60,000 nt of DNA from assembly GCF_963678635.1 (NCBI RefSeq), contig NC_087063.1, forward strand, positions 20,530,701-20,590,700, written 5' to 3'. Each line of letters begins with the position of its first letter. Position 1 is the stretch's first letter. This document shows positions 35,701 to 43,091 of the stretch, piece after piece. Origin of the DNA: Symsagittifera roscoffensis (taxonomy: Eukaryota > Xenacoelomorpha > Acoela > Convolutidae). The translations under genes and the position numbers were made by a program. A model generated the notes under the pieces. The model ran no database searches. It saw only the letters and a program-made list of their open reading frames with translations, and had not been told where the DNA came from.

Positions 35701-38700
35701 AAACCAGAATTACCCGAACAATCGATCAAGGAATAACTCATATAATAGATCGAACTATAACAGACCAAACAATAATTACCAAAACAGATCACGAAATAAT
35801 TCACAAAATCGACACTCAAGTTATAATAATCGTTATAGAAATTATTCCCAATCACCACACCGGAATAATAATAACTATAATAATTCTAATAATCGCCACA
35901 GAAGTAGTACACCTAAACATCAAAGACAAATCAATCAAGTACAATCTAATCCAGAAACAACATCAGACCCTCCAGGTATTGATGACACAGTAACTGATAC
36001 GTTACAACTCAATCAAATAAACTGTACATCATCAGATTCAGAAAGTGATACTGAAAACACTCTCTCTATCAATATGATAAAAGTCGAAAATGACTATGAA
36101 TCTGTCATATATGAACAACCCTTTTCATCACACATATATGAAAATCAATCAGAATTTCTTCAAAATTATTACACTACACCCATAAATTCCACACCAACGA
36201 CGCAAGAAACAAACGAGATTAACACTACAGATCAAACCAATAAAAATACCAAAACAAAATGCTTGAATACAAACCACATTTATCAAAATATACAAAAAGA
36301 ACAACCCAAAGAAAAAATTTGGACAATACCATTTCTCTTAGAAAGCCCAAGAAATAAAGAATTTCAACCACCAGACCTTGAAATAGATTTTTTAATTGAT
36401 TCAGGAGCAGAATCAAACATAATAAACATCCCCACATGGAATGAAATAAAAACTTTACACCCAAAGCTAACACCTCTTGAAACCTCCAGTAAGTTAGCAA
36501 CAGCACAAGGATCAACATTGATAAACTACGGAAAAATCCAATTATTTCTCCTCCCCACCAGAACAATGGAACAAAGCAAAATTTTAAATAAGCCATTTAA
36601 ACAAATATTCCATATCACTGACATTAAATATAATATCATTGGAATACCATTTATTTCGAAGTACATACCAACAATTAACATACTAAATAGTAAAATATTA
36701 ATCAAAGATAAATATACAAAAAGAAAAGAAACATCCTTAACATTTTTTCAAAGATTAAATAAACAACCACCATTCTTTTCAAAATTCTACCCGATATTTA
36801 ACCAACAAAGAAAACACCTAAAACCACTATCAGGAAATATCTATAATTTTTCAATCAAACAAGTTCACCAATATGATAAAGAACAAAACAAACAAAAATT
36901 TTATATGTCAGAATTTGAATTCAAACCTATTCACAAATTTTTCAAAATCACAATCTCATCCATAAAATATTTGAAAAATTCGAATTCCGATATCATTTCC
37001 TTACATGTCTATAACAACACACCTTACCAAGTAACATTACCTTTAGGACTTTTAGGATATTGTGAAACCAACGCTACAATATCACCAATACACGAAAAAG
37101 CCTATCGCGTAAATAGTATACTCCAATTACTAGATATTTGCCAATCTACAATTCTTAATGAAGAATTATCTATAAATAATATAATAAGTAACGAAAACAG
37201 AAATACGGATTATTTCACAAAAACTCCATATTTCAAACCTACATTCAAAATAAGTAACTACACAGAGGACCAACAGAAATTTTTAACAATGTTTAATTTC
37301 CAACATTCACAAATAACACAAGACGAATTCGAAAAATTAGCCAAACAGCTAATTAAATATTCATCAGTCTATGCAACATCAAAATTCGATGTTGGAAAAA
37401 TCAGTTCATCACTACATCTCCCGTTAAAACCAGACGCAGTTTTCAAAAAACAGAGAGCAAGTAAAGTACCAATTCACTTACATGATAAAGTAAACAGATT
37501 ACTCGATATTTTAGAACAATACAACATTATATCACCAGTTAATAAAGAAGAACAACCAAAAGGCAACACATTTATCAACCCTGTTATCATTCTAGCTAAA
37601 GGAGAATCATTAAAAATCGTTCTCGACGCTAGATACCTAAATTCACTTATAGATGAATCAAAATGTAATTGGCCCATTGAACCAATACAAGTTATTTTAA
37701 CAAAAATAAACGGCAAATACTTTACAACCGCCGATATGAATAGTGCATACAATCAAATGCCACTAGATGAACAATCACGACGTTTAACACAATTTGTTAT
37801 CGGAAACCAACAATATGAATTCAACCGCTTATTCTATGGAATATCCATAGGACCAGCAGCATTTTCAGCTTTTATGAGCAAAATTTTTAGACCACTAATA
37901 CTCAAGAAAAACGCAATCACCTATTTAGACGATGTTTTTATGCAATCACAAACAAAAGACGAGATGTTCAATGTTTTAGAAAAATATCACCAAATACTTC
38001 AGAACGAAAATCTGAAGGCCGCCCCCGATAAATCACACTTCTTTTTGACAAAAGTTAAATTCTTAGGACATAATATAGAAAGAAAAACAATCACTCCATT
38101 GAAATCACGCATTGACGCTATTCAAAAACTTCAACCACCAACAAATAAAAAGAAAATCCAAGAATTTCTTGGAATGTTAAACTTTTTAAGTAAATATGTT
38201 TATAAAATGCAATTATATCTACGACCATTTTATAACATCCTTAGACAACAAAATAATTTTGAATGGAACACAGAACATCAAACACGATTTGAAGAAATAA
38301 AGAAACTTTTAACTGAACAAATTTCAAACACAATTCCAGATTCAAATCAACCATTTTATGCAATGTGCGATGCTTCGAACTTTGGCATCGGTGCAGCACT
38401 ATTACAATCACATAATGGTACAAATAAAATGAACCTCATATCAGCAAATTCTCGATTATTCACTCAAGCAGAGCTACGACTCTCAACTCTAATGAGAGAA
38501 TGCACAGCCATAATATATACACTGACAGAATATGAATTTCTGATACTTGGATCAAAACATCCAACAGTTCTATTCACAGACCATAAACCAATCATCTTTC
38601 TCTTTACACAAAAATCTAACCCAAACCACCGAGTTTACAGATTTCAACTAATTCTAATGAAATTTCCAAACTTACATATAGTTTGGACTGCAGGAAAAAA

Positions 38701-40936
38701 TCTTGCATTACCAGACACCTTAAGTCGAAATACACCACCTGAATTACTTACACGAAAAACAACAGTTGAAATACCCAAAAACATAAAATTCTACCTTGCA
38801 GAAAACGAAACATCACCCCGATTGGAATGCAAATATGCAGTAAAAACTGATATTGAACAATCACAAATAAATAGTTTACAACATTTCCCACTTTATTTAG
38901 ATTGTCAAAATAATCATTATGAAGTTGATTTACTTGGAACATCAACTTTCAAACCAATCCCATATTCTCAATGGATAAAAAATAACACCCAACAAAAACG
39001 AACAAAACAACACCCGCCTAAAAAAGACCATTTTCCACTAATTGAAAAAGAAGATTTAACTGATAAAATAAATTTATCAGGACCACAAACAAATGATTCA
39101 AAATACACAATAAATCAAGTTTTTGACCTTCACGACCCACTTGACACAATACCCTTATCTAAATTAGAAATCGAAAACATTTTTCTCCCCCCAACAGAAA
39201 CAATTACAGTTTCAACACTGAAACAATATCAAAATCTTGACCCGATAATTAGACAACTAAAATCATGGCACAAATATAGAACTAAACCTATCAAAGCAGA
39301 TTCAACCATTCTAGGAAACAAAACACTCCTCCGATACTTTCGCAAATTTAACAACACAACAATTAACGAAAATACAGACCTTTTAGAGTATAACCTAAAT
39401 GAATCTACAGTTCCATGTCTCCCTTTAAGTATGATTCTTATAGCTTTTAATATTTCACATACACAAAATATTAAAGGACACTCTGGATCAGAAAAAACAT
39501 ATTCAAATTTTATACAAAATTTTTACTTTCCAAATGCACCAATTTGGATAAAAGTACTATGCAATGACTGTATAGTATGTCAACTAAATAAACCTTACCC
39601 GAATCAAAAACAAATAGCACAAAAACAAGATTTTAAAGGACAAAGCTTGTACTTTAATCATCGTATCTCATTTGATACTAAAGGACCAATTTCACCCTCA
39701 TCAGAAGGAAACTCCTACATTATGGTAATTGTTGACGCATTTGCACATTATGTAGCACTTAACCCAGTACCACATTGTAACGCTTATTACGCTTACACAA
39801 CACTCTATGAACACTGGATAGCAAAATTCGGACTACCAGAAATTTTAGTTACAGACAACGGTACAGAATTCATAAATAATGAAATTATCACACTATGTCA
39901 TTTATATAACATTAAACACAAACCACGTACATCTCATGCACCTTGGACAAACGGCTTAGTCGAAGGTATGAACCGTTCATTACAAGAATATCTTAGATGT
40001 ATCATCAACGGAAATGATACAAAATATACCGAATGGTCAGCAGATGTAAAATTATTTCCCTTAGCGTATAATTCACAAATTACGACAACTTTAGGAATGT
40101 CACCATACGAAATGGTTTTTAACCAAAAGCCACGCAAACCAATAATGTTTACAGCAAATTCTCATAAAAACGCACAAGGTTATTGTCAACCAAATAAAGA
40201 CTCAATTTGTTATAACCTACCTTTACATACACACGATGAAGATCATTTTCATCACCCACAAATTCTTAAACTAGCCTCCGGTACACACACCGAATGGATT
40301 CTAAATAGAGATAAAAAACACAATGAAATTTATCAAAAAATAACAAAAAAGTTATTACAAAGACAAAACATTAATGAACAAATCAATTCACGTTTTACAC
40401 CAGCCTCCGAATTAAAAATTGGAACATTTGTTTTAATACCTAATTTTAATACTCAAAAAGGAATTTCTAAAAAATTACAACCCCTTCGAAAAGGACCATA
40501 CCAAATAATTGCAAAACCCACTGATGTCACATATAAAATTACCGACTCAAACAAAAAAGAAATCGTTCAACATCGAAACAACCTATTACCTTATTACCCA
40601 AAAGAATACGCACTCCGCGAATTAACTCAATTATATTCTTTCACAGGATTAAAAATCATTCAAAACGAACCACATCTGAAAAACACAGAACAAAATGATA
40701 ACCCCACCGAAAATCAAAACACAAAACTAATCGCCACCAAAAACAATACACAAAACCATAAAGAATCCCCAAAACAAAGAAAAAATAGAAAAATGACCGA
40801 ACAAATAATACCCCAAGAACAAATCGACAAATCAGAAAATAGAAAAACAACAAGACTCCGAAATCAACCACGTAAAAACTATAAAATATTCATCCCCCAA
40901 TCTAAAATTTTAAAGAAAGTAGAATTTCAAAAGTAA
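32714..40936 (+). CDS. Gag-Pol polyprotein, single reading frame (2740 aa)
   Basis: The order of domains is: helical N-terminal Gag (about residues 25-230); Gln/Asn/Pro-rich linker (240-580); capsid-like segment (about 590-800); CCHC zinc knuckle C842-C845-H850-C855; Asn/Arg/Ser-rich basic tract (about 900-1075); protease with DSGA at D1229; reverse transcriptase with D1674 and YLDD (D1739, D1740); RNase H beginning near D1886; integrase zinc segment H2249, H2256, C2283, C2286, C2289; integrase core D2321, D2381, E2417 with exact 35-residue D-to-E spacing; and the GPY motif followed by a basic tail. All catalytic residues are present. Gag and Pol are in one frame with no stop or shift, so their ratio must be set otherwise, for example by splicing or proteolysis. 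Ty3/gypsy class is certain; the lineage is not. Confidence 0.96.
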   Translation: MSSTHTPGEETPDDDEIFPFIVDADTDRGQHIFCQNLLVNLFEPGISPCKTEFPDVKIKRQIIDHYLKDICNITQQYGIYSIEFTSPNHNNRKYTIQTDDLDLEFSKVFSEYIKSIQYQNSQRANSIFTNEVFAIIYSYISILENEIPITNVSPTETSKHLKVRHEITLLSSYLNIIKENFTKDDVSQHTKHDLQKILAWFIIDYFTHNIDLIAQARKNFRPQNSNDDTAITEQSDYVWDPEWSHPAFISFPQSISSQAIGTISYIRDYVRVIPLTIDATPLNYNTFLPDTQNNSLNSTVIHNENLNGTRNLTQQDIQTPSHFINEEIVHTTTTQQSISPIRPNLTTPRNTNPSQTQVTLQSTVKPSVAPKYSHMDYQTYRPMTIPSKTRKTFTRNNFADHNYNYTHPSKTYNQPQRNFNQYTRSRNWDNPMAQPNSTNFQTNPPRDHSENYPFFQQNKNKKQTSYQMDYLSSDDDFLQPDIFAQNTQEYRRQGIQRTRTNHRNFSPQPIDAQHQQPIQQQNLINTQSFQPIQQQNPMTAHSYQASQMQNEIPLPYYLQQHEITRNQLSNFSQMPNAAESLQMTMNPYLMGGSSITSNKPLMVFTGTDPEYSVEDYLNAVTANLILNIGPEPINTPLHQNWIHRRTALIQTTLDGAAQKWFSVLPLEIKSNWKRFTQEFSKMFDSERNKQQQRVLCNEIRRLPNETIKQIAVRIETLVRKAYSLNTHDYKNTKMTEILMMTLTPQLRKIAIKKRASHPSSIREPDLDFRKLVDKLEQAEITMKLEETENLKLQYVNRIETTPTNINNIQESETDLVEKITEILNIYEKNPNFKGKPSFKKWCNYCRRYGHSISECRQKQQDNQNKPQKYKEPNKSFYQYMKKDQNLPNKTVHSNNSSGKPLPNNTNYTRNQSPYNSSYRGRSPERRNTYNSSQNHYNRPNSRNNYSRSNSNTQRFVSRSNSQSRNNYYPNNQSRNSSYNRNRNYSYNRNRSYSNNRNQNYPNNRSRNNSYNRSNYNRPNNNYQNRSRNNSQNRHSSYNNRYRNYSQSPHRNNNNYNNSNNRHRSSTPKHQRQINQVQSNPETTSDPPGIDDTVTDTLQLNQINCTSSDSESDTENTLSINMIKVENDYESVIYEQPFSSHIYENQSEFLQNYYTTPINSTPTTQETNEINTTDQTNKNTKTKCLNTNHIYQNIQKEQPKEKIWTIPFLLESPRNKEFQPPDLEIDFLIDSGAESNIINIPTWNEIKTLHPKLTPLETSSKLATAQGSTLINYGKIQLFLLPTRTMEQSKILNKPFKQIFHITDIKYNIIGIPFISKYIPTINILNSKILIKDKYTKRKETSLTFFQRLNKQPPFFSKFYPIFNQQRKHLKPLSGNIYNFSIKQVHQYDKEQNKQKFYMSEFEFKPIHKFFKITISSIKYLKNSNSDIISLHVYNNTPYQVTLPLGLLGYCETNATISPIHEKAYRVNSILQLLDICQSTILNEELSINNIISNENRNTDYFTKTPYFKPTFKISNYTEDQQKFLTMFNFQHSQITQDEFEKLAKQLIKYSSVYATSKFDVGKISSSLHLPLKPDAVFKKQRASKVPIHLHDKVNRLLDILEQYNIISPVNKEEQPKGNTFINPVIILAKGESLKIVLDARYLNSLIDESKCNWPIEPIQVILTKINGKYFTTADMNSAYNQMPLDEQSRRLTQFVIGNQQYEFNRLFYGISIGPAAFSAFMSKIFRPLILKKNAITYLDDVFMQSQTKDEMFNVLEKYHQILQNENLKAAPDKSHFFLTKVKFLGHNIERKTITPLKSRIDAIQKLQPPTNKKKIQEFLGMLNFLSKYVYKMQLYLRPFYNILRQQNNFEWNTEHQTRFEEIKKLLTEQISNTIPDSNQPFYAMCDASNFGIGAALLQSHNGTNKMNLISANSRLFTQAELRLSTLMRECTAIIYTLTEYEFLILGSKHPTVLFTDHKPIIFLFTQKSNPNHRVYRFQLILMKFPNLHIVWTAGKNLALPDTLSRNTPPELLTRKTTVEIPKNIKFYLAENETSPRLECKYAVKTDIEQSQINSLQHFPLYLDCQNNHYEVDLLGTSTFKPIPYSQWIKNNTQQKRTKQHPPKKDHFPLIEKEDLTDKINLSGPQTNDSKYTINQVFDLHDPLDTIPLSKLEIENIFLPPTETITVSTLKQYQNLDPIIRQLKSWHKYRTKPIKADSTILGNKTLLRYFRKFNNTTINENTDLLEYNLNESTVPCLPLSMILIAFNISHTQNIKGHSGSEKTYSNFIQNFYFPNAPIWIKVLCNDCIVCQLNKPYPNQKQIAQKQDFKGQSLYFNHRISFDTKGPISPSSEGNSYIMVIVDAFAHYVALNPVPHCNAYYAYTTLYEHWIAKFGLPEILVTDNGTEFINNEIITLCHLYNIKHKPRTSHAPWTNGLVEGMNRSLQEYLRCIINGNDTKYTEWSADVKLFPLAYNSQITTTLGMSPYEMVFNQKPRKPIMFTANSHKNAQGYCQPNKDSICYNLPLHTHDEDHFHHPQILKLASGTHTEWILNRDKKHNEIYQKITKKLLQRQNINEQINSRFTPASELKIGTFVLIPNFNTQKGISKKLQPLRKGPYQIIAKPTDVTYKITDSNKKEIVQHRNNLLPYYPKEYALRELTQLYSFTGLKIIQNEPHLKNTEQNDNPTENQNTKLIATKNNTQNHKESPKQRKNRKMTEQIIPQEQIDKSENRKTTRLRNQPRKNYKIFIPQSKILKKVEFQK

Positions 40937-41533
40937 TTTTAACATTTGCTTCACAATCTTGAAACCTCCGAAACATTTTTCATTTACATTTTTCAAAATA
41001 ACATGCTGACAAGTACGTAATAATTCTAGTTCAAAATAGACCAATTGGATTCATCCAATCCGTCACTTTCTCTAACTCAAACTAAGACCAATTAGACGAA
41101 TCATATAAAACTCCAGGCACATCTATAACTATAACTTTACGACCTCCAGGTCAAAAATAAGCAAACCACTCCAACTTGACAACTAAAATAAATATCACCA
41201 TAATACCGTACCCCTCCCTTATCTAATAACCCAAAGATCAACAATATTTCCCCAACTCAGACCACGAATACCCCCAAAGCAAATTTGTTAAATTAGCCTA
41301 AAGTAACAAAATGAACATTTTAATTAGCCTAAAGTATAAAAATCTCACCATACCCCGGATCATTTGACAAACAAAAATAAAGAAAAAGACGACCTCCCAG
41401 TCACCATAAAAATTGCCCCCAACAATTTTTTACAAAACTCAACCCACTTGTCAAAAAACTAATAAATAATCCGACCACACTAGAAAATCGCCTCAAACAG
41501 CAAAAAATATTCGACCAAGAGATCATTTCTTAA
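40937..41533 (+). other. Non-coding gap between Gag-Pol and the 3' ORFs
   Basis: No long frame is present. The sequence is recognisably conserved in copy 1 (21632-22220), including a CATCTATAACTATAACTTTAC segment and paired CCAGG motifs. It may contain signals for the downstream RNA. Confidence 0.5.
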
Positions 41534-41764
41534 ATGCTCTTCTCTCAATCAGTTACTCAAATATTCATAAATCTTAAACATTTTTTTACAATACTTGAAA
41601 CCTTTATAATATTTCTTTTTGATATACTTGAATCTTTTCTAATAATCCTAATCATTTTTTGTAACATTTTTTTAATTTTCTACACTATTCTCGAACTATT
41701 CCTCCAACTTTCCAAAACCCTTGATTATATCCACAGGTACGATTTATACAACTTGTCTAAATGA
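41534..41764 (+). CDS. ORF-c, 76-aa hydrophobic protein
   Basis: The product is mainly Phe, Ile and Leu over residues 10-60, enough for one or two membrane spans, with a short polar C terminus. It ends at TGA 41762-41764, overlapping the next start as ATGA. The equivalent in copy 1 is decayed, so coding status rests on the open frame, the membrane-protein composition and the linked start of ORF-d. A viroporin-like or signal-anchor role is only a guess. Confidence 0.4.
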   Translation: MLFSQSVTQIFINLKHFFTILETFIIFLFDILESFLIILIIFCNIFLIFYTILELFLQLSKTLDYIHRYDLYNLSK

Positions 41765-41949
41765 TACGAACAATTTTCAGTAGAACCGATATTTTTTTAT
41801 TGTTTGTAATTTTCATAACATTTTTATCATCCCTCATTTTGACCATCTGTAAATGTATAAAGAAAGCAATCCTCACATTTGCCCTAGCAACAGTCCTTCT
41901 AATTCTTTTTTTGGAAGAATATTATAATAAACACAAAATTTCTCACTAA
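41761..41949 (+). CDS. ORF-d, 62-aa membrane protein
   Basis: This starts inside the stop of ORF-c (ATGA, 41761-41764). Residues about 10-30 and 38-51 are hydrophobic and separated by a basic, Cys-containing loop (CKCIKKA), predicting a two-span hairpin protein. The acceptor-like ATTTTCAG lies within it at 41772-41779 and its copy 1 counterpart reads ATTTTTAG. Copy 1 has a frameshift. The function is unknown. Confidence 0.45.
   Translation: MIRTIFSRTDIFLLFVIFITFLSSLILTICKCIKKAILTFALATVLLILFLEEYYNKHKISH
41772..41779 (+). promoter_or_regulatory. Candidate splice acceptor upstream of envelope-like ORFs
   Basis: ATTTTCAG fits the strong nematode 3' splice-site consensus. In copy 1 the site reads ATTTTTAG, still a usable AG. 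Joining the leader donor near 31969 to this point would give a subgenomic RNA carrying ORF-e, ORF-f and ORF-g. This is an inference. Confidence 0.35.
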
Positions 41950-41957
41950 AGTAATAA

Positions 41958-43091
41958 TTCAAAAAACCATCAAAAATTGCTACCCAACAGTCACAGAATC
42001 AGTCTTCACCGACATCATCCCAAGATAACCAAACACCACCTTCAACTACTCAAAATCCTCAAACATCTACACGAATTTCTTTTCAAGACAATCCATACAC
42101 TTTTGAAGAACGACATACTCGTTTATCAGAACCACTAGAACCAGTTCAACGACAAGCACCTTTAAGCGAACCAACATATAACCTATATCCAACACTACCA
42201 CAAGAACTAAGCAGATTAAAAAATTCTAGTCAAAACCAAAATACAGTCGAAATAAATAGACAAATTATACATCCTCGACGAAACAGAAATTTTCAAACTC
42301 CCCGAGTTCATTTTGATATACCTCAATCCCCATCACAAAACACTCCAGAAAACCCCATTGGTATATTACCAGAAACCCCTACGCTTCTTTCACAACGTAG
42401 CACCTCAAGCCTACCATCAGATTACTTAGGTTCAACACCAACATCTGAGCAAATACGTGAAAATCCCTTTAACCCCCCAAACCAGGCATCACGACTACCA
42501 TATTGGACTACACATTCATTTACACAAGGTGAACCAAATTTAGTCAATGACCCCATAGATATTTCTACGGATACAACAACATCCTCATCACTACCAGAAA
42601 CATTATCACTACCATCAACACCATCAATAAGCCAGTTTTCACCACCACCCTTTAACTTAAACTTTCCAAATAATCTCGACGCCAGATATCGAGAACAATC
42701 ATCAATAAATATTCCTTTAAGACTAGATTGGAATACATTTACAGCACCTCCACCACTATTTGGACAACATCAAGAAAGTAACCGCCTTCATAACTGGGCA
42801 CTTAATAGATTACAATATCGCCAAGATATTCACAACGATATCCGTGATCACAATATTCAAATACTCCAACAAAACAGTTTACAATTAAAGTTTGAAATCA
42901 CAGTTAAGTTAAATAATATTACCCAACATCCCTACCCATTAAACCCACCTAACATAACAGCTCAATCACTACCACCACCGTTTATAACTACTGAAGTAAT
43001 ATACAAATACGACAGATATACCAAAAACACAATTGGCTACATTACATTTTATAATCCATACTCAGGATTATCATACACATGTATATTCTAA
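41958..43091 (+). CDS. ORF-e, proline-rich ~377-codon frame without AUG
   Basis: The frame is open from just after two TAA codons (41952-41957) to TAA at 43089-43091 and contains no in-frame ATG at all. It is nevertheless conserved at protein level in copy 1 (about 22690-23794). The product is rich in Pro, Ser, Thr, Gln and Asn, with a more structured C-terminal third (from LRLDWNTF onwards). It overlaps the start of ORF-f by 13 bases. Expression would need splicing to an upstream ATG, a non-AUG start, or readthrough. Frameshifting from ORF-d is excluded by the stops between them. The function is unknown; it may be structural or envelope-associated. Confidence 0.6.
   Translation, partial: FKKPSKIATQQSQNQSSPTSSQDNQTPPSTTQNPQTSTRISFQDNPYTFEERHTRLSEPLEPVQRQAPLSEPTYNLYPTLPQELSRLKNSSQNQNTVEINRQIIHPRRNRNFQTPRVHFDIPQSPSQNTPENPIGILPETPTLLSQRSTSSLPSDYLGSTPTSEQIRENPFNPPNQASRLPYWTTHSFTQGEPNLVNDPIDISTDTTTSSSLPETLSLPSTPSISQFSPPPFNLNFPNNLDARYREQSSINIPLRLDWNTFTAPPPLFGQHQESNRLHNWALNRLQYRQDIHNDIRDHNIQILQQNSLQLKFEITVKLNNITQHPYPLNPPNITAQSLPPPFITTEVIYKYDRYTKNTIGYITFYNPYSGLSYTCIF

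Noticed and set aside
34017-38945. Numerous minus-strand frames of 60-123 codons within gag-pol
   Set aside because: They are by-products of the A-rich, T-poor sense strand, which leaves few stops on the complement; no motif or start context supports them.
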